A stretch of DNA of 64,000 nt, from NCBI RefSeq assembly GCF_965198245.1, contig NZ_OZ240249.1, positions 1,302,001 through 1,366,000 on the forward strand, in the 5' to 3' direction. The translations under genes and the position numbers were made by a program. Below the pieces are notes generated by a model that was given only the letters and a program-made list of their open reading frames with translations, did not search any database and was not told the DNA's origin. The stretch comes from Poriferisodalis sp965198245. GTDB lineage: Bacteria; Actinomycetota; Acidimicrobiia; Acidimicrobiales; Poriferisodalaceae. This document shows positions 38,101-40,863 of this stretch, piece by piece. The first letter of the stretch is position 1; each line of letters begins with the position of its first letter.

Positions 38101-38266
38101 CATCGGGTGGCAGTACCGCTTCGTGCAGGTCTCGGCGAGCACCGCGTCGGTCACTCTCGCCGGTCTTGTGCCCGGCACCAGGTACTACATACAGGCATCC
38201 TTGGACTCCGGTTTCGACCGGGGCAGGAACCGCGTCACCACCTTCGACACCCAGCCCGCCAGCTAG
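14144..38266 (+). CDS. Giant secreted multi-domain surface protein (about 8040 residues)
   Basis: A signal peptide (basic RRR start, hydrophobic ACAALAFAAAGALVGIAA, then AEAQ) precedes only repeat modules. In DNA order: about 13 copies of a domain with LVxNTGQ, AQAFTTG, LCTL and ED--GW motifs (like the choice-of-anchor R type) from 14301 to 32525; Ig-like modules with GxPxISGT and YQWIRVD; four beta-propellers (16500, 19290, 25795, 27430) built on TIWVAND and YAYKRSDGSRD; two WSGTATV modules (17233, 20002); Calx-beta-like modules with VAEGGMGTYTVVL (about 17, mostly 22090-25770, 28865-30265 and 33835-37055); two DW-LLP-FRVLFVTG modules (30820, 32540); two cadherin-like modules (33120-33825). 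The C-terminus (37380-38266) ends with a fibronectin-like domain. No LPXTG, CWB2 or membrane anchor is seen. It is probably an adhesin or matrix protein. GTG 14144 or ATG 14156 may be the start. Confidence 0.85.
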   Translation: MSSVMRRRVSVSLARSHRRPLAACAALAFAAAGALVGIAADQHPAEAQTISVTSLVKNTGRSNNAEQALSSDVPRLAQVFTAGTGAVLDSIGINFQGIHADADPVSELTVTLQSVSNSNRPSGVLCTLSNPATISPHGVAFFEAPPTTESGACPRLSAGTKYAVMIARANSTTQKIALGLTTSNSEDSGKAPGWSIRDTSSGVVSNTWHTIGNSVVFRIDVKGYEFSDAEGEPTITGVAGLGHTLTADTSGITDANGLTGVEYNYQWIRVDGGVDADISGATNSTYTLGDDDEGKTVKVKVTFTDDDGYSEELTSEESPAIAALDTADTATQVSNTGQFGQGVLSVASEQSHAQVFTTGPNSFGYELDSVGVYTDFSPGIDVAFKEHMDVALHALDGDGLPESVELCTLNDPASDDLFIDGGVSTYEAPSGCPLLVANRSYAVVVSHDFGVDVGNEVGHTSHHDDVLVPPTGWTIADQRLILNRTNNTWSAVNNFALRIAIDAAPYTGPLVSTTGQRTVSNPAELDATDTKLAQSFTTGDNPGGFGLSSIGIKFGTVSADSQPDSELTVTLNEGGADPGDALCTLANPSTFTADSVLHFEAPTTGNGACPLLDESTSYFVVVERANNTSDTIGLKRAWDTESIEDTLLPATDWTVADVRHRFRSGSWESQPKPHQIEVKGTVLAPRPTAFVSGTPVAGQSLIALTSGVADADRLAGTGFSYRWIRTDAGTSADIDIANATSSSYTLTPEDVGATVRVRVSFTDIAGNTMSFTSGRTATVAAAAAAGSQRVTDIRLHNSQNNPLGVWGNTTTIWVANDESGNGDKLYAYRRSDGSRDTASDFDTLRAAGNQIPTGVCSDGTTMFVADQPDDKVYAYKMSDRSHDAAKDITLDSSNTDPVGLWCDANTVWVVNDAGAANNKIYAYKRSDGSRDTAKEFDELYQAGEPGATTNTDPKGLWSNGETMFVVDQVDKRIYAYSFADGSEDSAKNIDLHADNAKAHGLWFDGRVLWVSDRDDEKLYAYDLPAAHTRRTFWSGTATVRTHVGDSSIVGYESTGVSYPSSALDDTGFGYGAAAFSVRTMHLSALNSELVLSLAPTVNNDVSQNWELVLGDANSVYELPAGTHNTSPEYTNFVLDPGAATWSDGQQVELSLRAAPEAPAGVPALTGTAQVSQSVIADVSGIADANGVSDDAFAFQWIRVDASTETEIDGASGQSYFPTDDDVGKQLKVRVVFNDDAGFEAYPLTSEASAEVEPPPETAAAATQVSNTGQTAGLYSALTSTTTSRGQAFRTGPSLHGYVLESVGLVLDLDVSRAGSTRVRLHEQSGSAPGDVLCTLDNPAFTALISDVERFASPSSGTACPELAPNTTYYAVVDRTGSNQASTSVRTTGTGEDVLDPATGWTIGNNLHQFTNNWGQIFRRAHYLEVRAAPIIGPLLSTAAQAASSGGSALDATTPKRAQAFTTGAGAGGYRLSSVEIDFEEIHAASQPAGELTATLNQVGTDGHPGDVLCTLTDPDAFAASGLHRFGAPTTGDGACPRLLASTSYYFVIERANSTTQAISLKTTVSNAEDTIEPATGWTAEDTGRDFEQASSAWSSAASTYLLEVRGRLLVSQPNSDPTGAPAVSGTATVGQTLIALTSGIDDADGLTTAEFEFRWVRTNSGTDTDIAGAQSQTYTLSGEDEGATVKVRVSFTDDADNDESLTSAASAAVGAAAAAGSQRLSDIRMHNSQQNPTGVWGNTTTIWVANNWTGNGDKLYAYRRSDGGRDTASDFNTLSAAGNQSPTGVCSDGTTMFVADIGDDKVYAYKMSDRSHDSAKDFTLLSGNTSPGGLWCDASTVWVSNDGSGANDKVFAYKRSDGLPDTAKEFDSASANAAPKGLWSNGETMFVVDQGDNQIYAYSLADGSEDSAKKIDLRADNAKARGLWFDGRVLWVSDPDDDKLYAYDLPAAHTRRTFWSGTATVTANSSGNAVGYDAAASTFPSSALDDTGFGYGPTQYSVEALSLNATFSQLTLTLSPRVSSDVSQNWELVLGDAEHVYALPAGTQDTNTNTTAFQLDPGTATWSASEQVEVSLRAVPAAPTGAPAVSGDAQLTQRVTADMSGIADANGVSADAFVLQWIRVDASTETDIDGATSPTYVPTDDDVGKQLKVRAVFNDDVGFEAYPLTSEASPEVEPPPETAAAATQVSNTGQDPGGEFSIDNSSPLRAQGFTTGPSPHGYVLESLGFSLRFGSLARAGVTTVRLHGVGDGGNPGAALCTLDDPAAFTSDANDTERFTVPASGTLCPKLAPNTTYFAVVSREGPNPTLVNVLYSSSAAEDALDPVTGWKIANSRLWSNGTTWNRPGGTSAHFLEVAAAPIIGTLVSNTGQAVHASSTHPLGSGYRQHAQAFTTGGHVGGYRLTSAGVVFDLIHADADPDAELTVTLRDSGTDGHPGDVLCTLSHPAAFASTGLHTFDAPTGDDACPRLRASVDYFVVVTRAAEHISATRLARTANDAEDVLDPATGWALADTSRRWSDADSAWESRNDPAMIEVRGLVLVEQPDKAPTGEPTVAISISVPGTGPITVHDVLTVDTSTIADGDGLENTEFTYQWVRTTAGVDADISGATSQSYTLVPADAGNTVKVKAGFSDDDGRSYTLPSAATATVAAASPGLLMVRELTVAEGSTADYTVRLTTEPAADVEIDVVKLGGSSDVTVPAATLTFTSSNWDQPQTVTVTAAADDADSADDLAVITHTVDAANSDNAYDDLAAVAVVVTVVDDETVKLVGTRDGFAADSPSIGGTANERDAQLFTTGLAASGYRMDSLTLWFGQYVGLPVGQASTLAVVAEITEVVPNGVPPVDSDHRPAARIPGDVVCTLVSPDAYVENGENVFTVPDSCPALVPDTSYAVVLRTLGIPNHRVRMRGWVGDFPPWADADSAEGWRADRDCVYPPVAAGGDFWARCDDFANFGFALRGGVAAVPDILVSPSSLEVTEFGAATFDVALSVEPAADVTVDLTAGGALTVEPASLTFTADDWDTPQTVTLDASNFDLDTASPTETVSLMVGDGSSPEYLRGAAGSVEVTVVEGVPGVTVSESWLDVTENASSTYEVALDARPSASVTVNVVVTGDSDVTVLPSSLMFGTTDWQQPQTVTVSAADDADLLYSRATVSHTVDHGTATEYASVTAGDIAVTVIDDETSTLISNFGKDSRDFEIFGASNRRVAQAFTTGPSSGGYELASIGLSLRRFEAGAGGAITVSVTTAVPDATLGYVPGEAVCTLAVPDRYRSDAVNLFIATESCLLSGAATYFVHAHRADHDFDGWDLWTTSDTGVDGGGSVGWSLPVPYQHDGHVFDVAGVPQRAQLEIAGVVVPGLVVSDLALTLGEDTSGSYTVALSVAPAIDVVIEVARLGGSSDVTVSPAMLTFTSSDWDQPQMVNVTAADDTDAVGDVAVINHTVDADDSDDAYDDMAAVAVVVSVADNDDDTKLVGTTQGLTSSTSRKLSAANPIWATGFDTGPSPAGYRVGSIGMFLHAFAGYSAGVTDTLVLQATIAEAVAHDSLGYIPGEVLCTLVSLGGYTAFNAYSFAAPDSCPVLAPDTGYVVSLERLGASDFDVNMVSTVWQELSPGVPHPGYDLDSADGWSVSTSCGFYVDAESRWVPCTGNGGGYIEVRGSTALVPDIAVSPASLEVTEFGESTFEVALASEPAADVTVDLSVGGGLTVLPASLSFTSADWDAPQTVTVSASGFDLPNAASPTETVSLAVADGSSPEYLRGAAASVEVTVVAGVVGVTVSETSLDIDESGSGTYTVVLGARPASNVVIDVALDDDSDIDVTVSPMTLTFSTTDWQDPQTVTVSAAGDTDSTDDTATVTHTVDDDRSANDYDGLTIAGVAVTVQDDDPTVIPEIGPPPRVTGFALDGDNADSWGVWGDAETIWVANDDTGTDNKIFAYQRSDGSRDADKDFDTLNAAGNQDPRGICSDGTTMFVADSADNDVYAYKMSDRTRDSAKDITLESANDAPSGVWCDAGTVWVANDGTGAAAKVFAYQRSDASHDSAKDLESLYDSTAAASDNATAPRGLWSDGATMFVTDSSDDKVFAYKRSDESQDSDKNITLDSDNADPRGLWFDGRVLWVADNINGRLYAYDLPGAQPDNTPAVGAPAISESAPMEGAEVTAGVSGITDSTDGIANVSYHYQWIRVDGTDETDIDGETGETYTPTADDVGKHLKVRVVFDDDAGHKEYPRTSPEAGPVTAPDPVAPDPVAPDPVAPDLVDNTGQTAEATGEALESSNYLTQAQAFTTGAATDGYTLSSVGVRFHTIADTVTAGSQLTVTLNASALNSSADVVPGSVLCTLADPATFSGSGVQTFDVPPASGADRCPTLAPSMSYFVVIERGNATSDEISLAVTLSDNEDSGGAAGWSIENFGHLQDTGNPWEEDQISQARQIEVRGVAYVPSRVTGFALDTGTVLSRIRGVWGNDETIWVANDGLSAGAGNKLFAYKRSDGSRDADKDFDTLSAAGNDRPSGVCSDRTTMFVADIEDGKVYAYNMSDTTRDADKDITLNSANDNALGVWCDASTVWVGNDATGDGAGDKIFAYKRSDGTHDTAKDMEALYDSTAAASDNATTPRGLWSDGTTMFVADHDDNKVFAYKLSDESRDSAKDIALDSDNSSPQGLWFDGRVLWVSDIVDSRLYVYDLRGAQPDNTPAVGEPVVRSAFSTDVYTASVVAANSPPPPPFSTGYAVAGVFLNAFGSITETEFTVDGVAYTVRAVLDGNDADNSGDLALELDKALPRGFTLTADGVSYASDDAAESEPGTGRYRYTWSAGLSWSLGSSIQVALSVETPNRGEEVSADVSGITDSTDGLANVSYEYQWIRVDGTDETDIDGETGETYTPTADDVGKHLKVRVVFDDDAGNKEYPRTSPQVGPVVEPDKVIVSVTELTMAEGVPVTYTVELASQPSGNVMVDISVPGLESYESVTVAPSQLTFTADNWSTAQDVTVTSPVDDNGADISAVIVHEVASGSAAEYASVTAELPVSVTDTSATGINTVTGRVIAKFSVLEGGTKQFPISLFARPTADVTVNVAVAGGLTVSSDGVNYAPTASVTFTSGDYSTAQTVTVAAAQDANSVHETGTITVSVAAGSAAEYVSKAMPLTESVIVADDDTSPGVTVTPLTLEVGEGDTNAYSVVLDALPSAPVAVSTGSGDASVVTAVPGQLTFTADNWSVAQVVTVTGVADDADMADGSTAVAHAVLATYFDNGAELSALEYAALADVDSVAVSVVDDDRPTVSVSELSVAEGGMGTYTVVLNVAPASNVVIDVALADGSDSDVTVSPSSLTFTSSGQGIWSTAQMVTVSAAEDDDSTDAAAEVTHTVNNDDSDNAYDDVPIESVAVTVVDNDEADTTVDLVKNTGQTAASGATFEIPLDEPVAQSFTTGASIRYELDSIGFSFSSIADASTAGSELTVRLTEEAGGVPGRTLCILEDPPSFSSSGTHTFTAPTAGADRCPQLSANTAYFAVLERAGHNEHEITPHLTQSSSEDEGGSPGWTVADSSHGYTTALNAGWLSSSSQSHMIEVRGSVATEVAVPPDWGLIPSGLAAGDAFRVLFVTGIASPTSTDIADYNTYVQAQAAAGHTDIADYSSWFRIVGSTADTDARDNTATAYTADDKGVPVYWLDGIKVADDYEDFYDGGWDDEANPTGADGAAATVDRVFTGSTNAGTEADSSTESGSVTAVSRALGADPARVGRLNNSAGGPLDASEASAAANIYPYYALSGVMVVGEAVNYRAAGVPVISGTVSVDEELTAVTSGIMDPDGTASATFVYRWVRLDGATVTDVGTSSAAYTLVDADVGKRIVVWVGFVDDEGNAEGPIASRPTVVVNAPATGVPTISGTPRAGETLTADASAIADRNGTASAVFAYQWVRDDGSTQTDIGSDSAAYTLVDADAGHTIKVRVSFDDDDDISEGPLESSATETVVAADVLVQNSAKPVASSPAELSSANSGYAQRFTTGAHAGGYTLGSVGVAFAEIGDTATVGAELTVTLNADAGGSPGEALCTLSDPAAFAGSGLHSFSAPTIGTDLCPELAPGTTYFVVLSRANANTDAIKWSSTAALGQNSGSLAGWSIGDRGHLYDDTSSAWSQLAAAQNLLIQVSGAPDDAITVPVDWSLLPADVANGDRFRVLFVTGTHNPASADIAVYNTFVQAQAAAGHTDIADYSHWFRLLGSTTSTDARDNTATAYTADDKGVPIWWLNGTKVADDYENFYDGGWDDEANPTGADGAPIAVERVWTGSTDAGTEKLLPDNASLAIGNGGSIQVGRLDHSSSGPLDANAFFDPATNWPFYALSGLFEVGEGNFPPRFGAETATRTLAENSAAGVGVVGGAVTATDRDSADTLAYTLTGTDAGTFDIDSDGQITTKTGVAHTFDFEDAANNSFTVTVNVSDAKDVDGEPDTAVDDTIAVTVELTNVNEAPVITTTAAAFTAFNVDENTATSEVVKTYEATDPDADTTLTWSLEGTDAGDFAIAKNAQGHGELTFAAVPDFESPADGDTMNDYDVTVKVTDNGIPDNRGVSDQLDDTVGVTVTVVDVNEASKVIVSVTELAVVEAGTGPYTYTVKLGQAPSSDVVIDIGFGEGSDGDVSVSTDDGVNFAATGTLTFTSGNWSVAQTVTVRAVGDDDSADDTATVTHTVDDDRSDNDFDGETIASVAVTVADDDPAGVVVDCPVSVLEGGTAECEVELATPPTADVTVTIAAGGGLTVSTDGNNFGATGTLAFTSAMWNTAQTVTVAAAQDGNSAHDTETITVSVATGSAAEYVGAPSVSASVVVADDDTSAGVTVSPVTLSVGEGATKAYSVVLDALPSAPVAVSVTSGDTSAATVDAAQLVFDTSNWNTAQTVTVSGVADDTDMDDGTATVAHGVVVEYTDGNGDTQHSALEYAALASVDSVAVSVADDDRPMVSVSELSVAEGGMGTYSVVLGVAPTSDVVIDVATADGSDSDVTVSPSSLTFTASGQGIWSTPQTVTVSAAEDADSTDDTATVTHTVNNDDSDNAYDDVPIASVAVAVVDNDLVGITLSKTSVHFAAEGNSGQTYTVELASKPTADVTVEIAVADLESYETVTVSTDGMNFAATASLTFTPSTWNTAQTVTVKSPPDDNAADVAATIRHTVGTGSAAEYLAVTADLAVTVDDLALLVDSPEFDNGETVLEGDTTEFDLVLLAKPTADVTINVAASGSLTVSTDGVNFAATASLTFTPDDYSTAQTVNVAAASDANLVHETETLTVSVAAGSAAEYVDAPAVTLSVVVADDDTSAGVTVSPVTLEVDEGATKAYSVVLDALPSAPVAVSVTSGDAAVTTAVPAQLVFDSSNWSNAQMVTVSGVADDADMADGTATVAHAVVAGYTDGNGDTQHSALEYAALASLDSVAVSVVDDDRPSVSTSELSVAEGGMGTYTVVLNVAPATDVVIDVALSGDSDSDVTVSSDGMNFAATASLTFTASGQGIWSTPQTVTVSAASDDDSTDDDATVTHTVNNDDSDNAYDDVAIASVEVTVTDDDDVGVTVSESTLSVDEGDMTGESYTVVLDAAPTSDVVIDITATGDLTVSPTLLTFTVSGSGIWSTPQTVTVTAAHDTDTADDSDTVSHAVNDSQSDDAYDGQSIDSVSVTVDDDDVALVANTTATGRPTISGTAQVHETLTASTSDIDDADGLSGVEFFYQWIRGSDAEITNATSQTYTLVPGDVGATVKVRVSFTDQAGHAEMLTSIATVAVLAAVDPALAADDPSLGVTNVRLTKGRDPTAGNVVGDTSTAVVDETNGYVQARVRLAWNAPAAQAADVMGYLVERRTHYCYLDPAGVDRLTFWNKVHEWDFEQAQERHAGEEFSVGPSQLRFVDLGSASTYVRDDGSVYVSQPSGARLSSAEAGDDAYVTIRQEYRIVTIRRDADPVYSTSVLVGYDHTATGTDRITVTPQPTERSEPNCDGTAAAITLGDIVVSAVGSTTATVTVPIANADDTFVYFGYATNTIGWQYRFVQVSASTASVTLAGLVPGTRYYIQASLDSGFDRGRNRVTTFDTQPAS
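16201..21760 (+). repeat. Tandem 2.8-kb super-repeat inside the giant gene
   Basis: The six-module order Ig-like, propeller, WSGTATV module, Ig-like, R-type, R-type occurs twice in a row (about 16201-18980 and 18990-21760). Marker stretches match closely, such as TSEAS-EVEPPPETAAAATQ at about 17875 and 20635. Confidence 0.75.
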
Positions 38267-38275
38267 CGCTGTCTG

Positions 38276-38310
38276 CTAGAGCGCATTCAGCAGCGAGCCC
38301 AGCACCACTC
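38276..38310 (-). pseudogene. 3' remnant of a coiled-coil membrane protein gene
   Basis: On the minus strand this reads VVLGSLLNAL then a stop, matching the VVLGALLNAA end of the 154-residue protein at 13136. The DNA match is about 24 of 28 bases. Similarity stops near 38310, just before the IS110 gene, which suggests the element inserted into or next to a paralogue. Only this fragment is left. Confidence 0.5.
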
Positions 38311-38349
38311 AGCCGAGGGTGATGCCGGGGACTGTCGGACGCTCCCTTG

Positions 38350-39435
38350 TCAAGCGGCGAGTGCGAAGGGCTGATTTCGGGTCTGTTCGTCGCGCCACAT
38401 TCGTCGGATGACGCGGTTGGCGAGTTGGCGTTTGTGGGCTCGTCTGGCTTCGCGTCGGGTCTTGCCTTCGGTGGCTTTTTTGGCGAGGTAGGCAATCGCT
38501 TGGGGCTGGGTGCGCTGCTGGGTGACCGACGCGACGTGCAGCACGCTGTTGATGCGCCGGTTGCCTCTGAAGTCGAGCCGGTGCTTGACGGGGTTGGCGG
38601 CGCCTTCGCCTGATGACAGGGCGACGGCGCCGGTGCCGCACCAGCGGGCGAACTTGGACTCGCGGTCGAACCGGGTCGGGTCGCCGACCTCGCACAGCAG
38701 CGTGGCAGCTGAGATCGGGCCGATGCCTGGTTCGTCGCGCAGGGTGGTGCCGTGGCGGTCGAGCAGCTCGTCGATGAGGCGCTCGAGGCGGCGGATCTCG
38801 CGGCGAGCTGTGCGGTCCTGGCCGATGAACGCCTGGAGCCATTCGAGCCGATATTTGCCGGCGGGGGTCGTGTCGGTGTCGGGGTCGATGTGTTCGAGGC
38901 GGCGCAGCCGGGCTTCGATCTTGCCGTTCGTGGTGAGCTGGTCGCGTATCTCGGTCGGCAGCTTGGAGATCTGGTCCGCGACATGGTGCAAACCCAGCGT
39001 GCGTGCGGCCACCAGGGCCCGGCGGTGCTCGAGCACAGCCTCGATCTCGGCCACGGCAGGGTCATAGACCTCCAGCGTCTGGACGGGTCCCAGCGTCGGC
39101 TCGGCCAACAGCGCGCGGGCCGAGGCGACCGCGTCGACAGCGTCGGTCTTGCCCAGCTGACGCGAGCGGCGCTGGGCCGCTGAGCGCGACGCCGGCACCT
39201 CACGGGCGTCGAACCCGGCTGCTGTGAGCGCGATCGCGACGTGCGCTCCCCACTTGGCTGATCCCTCCACGCCGACCTGGCAGACGGCGTGAGCGTCGAG
39301 CAGATCGATCGCTTCGCCGTACCCGGCGGCGGTGTTGTCGAACGTCTCGTGGGTGATCTCGACGCCGCGATGGTCGACGATCCCTGCGGTGAAGGTGTCC
39401 TGGTGGGGGTCGATTCCCCCGACTGGCGGTGTCAT
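38350..39435 (-). CDS. IS110-family transposase
   Basis: A 361-residue recombinase. The N-terminal RuvC-like DEDD domain shows GIDPHQDTFTAGIVDHRG, GVEGS and KTDAVDA, which supply the acidic catalytic residues. A coiled-coil linker (about 160-220) leads to the C-terminal transposase_20 domain with LRDEPGIGPISAATLLCEVGD and ANPVKHRLDFRGNRRIN; this domain carries the serine nucleophile region of the family. The length is typical, and the frame is intact, so it may be active. The ATG at 39435 follows GGAGCACAGC on its strand. IS110 enzymes work with a bridge RNA encoded in the element's non-coding end, which here would lie just upstream at 39436-39650. It ends 84 bases from the giant gene. Confidence 0.9.
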   Translation of the reverse strand: MTPPVGGIDPHQDTFTAGIVDHRGVEITHETFDNTAAGYGEAIDLLDAHAVCQVGVEGSAKWGAHVAIALTAAGFDAREVPASRSAAQRRSRQLGKTDAVDAVASARALLAEPTLGPVQTLEVYDPAVAEIEAVLEHRRALVAARTLGLHHVADQISKLPTEIRDQLTTNGKIEARLRRLEHIDPDTDTTPAGKYRLEWLQAFIGQDRTARREIRRLERLIDELLDRHGTTLRDEPGIGPISAATLLCEVGDPTRFDRESKFARWCGTGAVALSSGEGAANPVKHRLDFRGNRRINSVLHVASVTQQRTQPQAIAYLAKKATEGKTRREARRAHKRQLANRVIRRMWRDEQTRNQPFALAA

Positions 39436-39650
39436 GCTGTGCTCCTGCTGGAAGTGAAACTCCGGTGGGTCCGGGAACGGCAGGGGCGCTTCGTCACAAC
39501 CGAGTCGAGACAGTCAGGCTCCCTTCAAGACAGGAGCGCTCCTGCCGGCCCCACACTCGACGCGACACGTCTGACAACAGGCACAAGGCCACAAGTCTGG
39601 TGGAGTCACCGTCGAGCATGGAACCGGACCGTAACCCCCTGGCAGAAGGC
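39436..39650 (-). ncRNA. Possible IS110 bridge RNA region
   Basis: In IS110-group elements the non-coding DNA upstream of the transposase encodes a guide (bridge) RNA. This 215-base stretch is in that place, has no credible reading frame, and contains a perfect 14-bp palindrome CAGGAGCGCTCCTG (39531-39544) and other inverted repeats suited to a folded RNA. I have not modelled the loops, so target and donor guides are not assigned. Confidence 0.45.
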
Positions 39651-39740
39651 GCCGGCAAACCCAACAGTGACACTCGGGAATTTTGTGTATCGGGCGTGAT
39701 CTGAGGGTCCGCAGCTGAGGGCTGTGGGCTGGGAAGGATC

Positions 39741-40312
39741 ATGTCTGTGACTGATCATGACGTGCCGGCTGTGCCGGCGAGCGAAGCTGCCGACGATGCA
39801 GCGATGAAGGACTGGGCCGAGTATCTGGTGGCCCAGGCACGCGCGGAGGGCGTGGAGCTGTCGGGCCCCTATCGCAAGGCGTTCACCGACACGCTGGCGC
39901 ACGCGAAACAGATCGCCGACCCGTTCCACGTCGTCAAGCTCGCCGCCGGCGACCCCCGCGGCGAGGTCCGCGACGCCTGGCACGCCAAAGAGACCGTCCC
40001 GATGATCTACCGGATCCGCGACCACGCACTCGCCGCCGAGACGCTCGACGAGCTGTCCCGCGACCTGCGCGACGAAGCGTTCCCCCCGAGCCCAACAAGC
40101 TCGGGCGCACTCCGCGCACCTGGCGGGACCAGATCACGAACCGGCATCGCTCACGCGTGACCAACGGACCCACCGGGGCCGCCAACAACCCGGCGAAGCT
40201 CACCAAACGCGTCTCGTTCGGGATCACCAACTTCGACCACTACCGCATCAGAGCCCTGCTGCACGCCGCAAAACCCGACCGGAGCCTGCTCGACACCTTC
40301 ACCCCACGCTAA
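39741..40312 (+). pseudogene. ISL3-family transposase remnant (internal deletion and frameshift)
   Basis: The frame from 39741 contains PYRKAFTDTLAHAKQIADPFHVVKLA, then jumps directly to AGDPRGEVRDAWHAKETV. In intact ISL3-type transposases roughly 60 residues lie between these segments, so an internal deletion has removed part of the core. A one-base loss in the C run at 40082-40087 then shifts the frame: the correct continuation (WRDQITNRHRSRVTNGPTGA and FGITNFDHYRIRALL, ending DTFTPR with TAA at 40310) is in another frame. The N-terminal zinc-finger and HTH parts are missing. It is not expected to be active. Confidence 0.8.
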
Positions 40313-40497
40313 AACGCGAAGAGCCCGTAAATTCACGTCGGCCATGACGGACGCTGTTGGCGGCAAGGATGGACAACGACTGGACAAGCATCAGACGCCA
40401 GCTCGGGCCCCAATCCTCCTATGCAGGAGAGCGGAACGTCGTACTCTTCGGCCGAAGGGAGTACCGACGGAGGCTGTCGGTGGCAACGATCGGCACA

Positions 40498-40815
40498 TCA
40501 GTCGAGCGACAGCACAAGCAAGGCACCTTCTGCATCGCCTTCGAAGTCGTCGATGAGTCCGCGGTGCCGTAGCAGCAGCTCAAGGATGGCGCGAGTTGAC
40601 GCGTTGCCGGCCCGGACCCAGATCGCTTTCGGCGGCGGGCCGTGCAGGAATGCAAGCTGCCGAAGTCTGAGTCTTTCGAGACGATGACGTAGTCATGGGT
40701 CGCCGCGTGATCCCAGATCTCTCGGTCCGTGGCGGCATCCAAGAAATAGTCGATTTGATACTCCCGAAATAGTCGCTTAGAATCTCCTGAAATTGTCGGT
40801 TGAAGCTGATGTGCA
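40498..40815 (-). pseudogene. Broken DUF5615 (PIN-like toxin) gene
   Basis: On the minus strand, ATDREIWDHAATHDYVIVSKDSDF is a clear DUF5615 core. A single missing base after the TTC codon (near 40665) shifts the frame; in the next frame the protein continues LAFLHGPPPKAIWVRAGNAS and LELLLRHRGLIDDF to a TGA at 40498. A second shift further upstream separates an N-terminal piece (ISFNRQFQEILSDYFGSI). These proteins are usually toxins paired with DUF433 antitoxins; no antitoxin gene remains next to it, because the ATPase gene begins at 40864. Confidence 0.7.
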
Positions 40816-40863
40816 GAGTATCCTGCTCCACCGTCAACGCGGCCCAGATCCTGGAGAGTTCTC

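Larger units (their letters stand above)
38311..39660 (-). mobile_element. IS110-family insertion sequence (boundaries approximate)
   Basis: The element consists of the transposase gene (38350-39435) and a long non-coding end upstream of it. The right boundary is guessed from where the 38276 remnant ends, and the left from where the ISL3-like remnant begins. IS110 elements lack classical inverted repeats, so exact ends cannot be read without an empty-site comparison. Confidence 0.65.

Noticed and set aside
40357..40572. A 71-codon plus-strand frame (starting MAARMDNDWTSIRRQLG).
   Set aside because: It overlaps the end of the broken DUF5615 gene and shows no similarity or ribosome binding site; probably a chance frame in decayed DNA.
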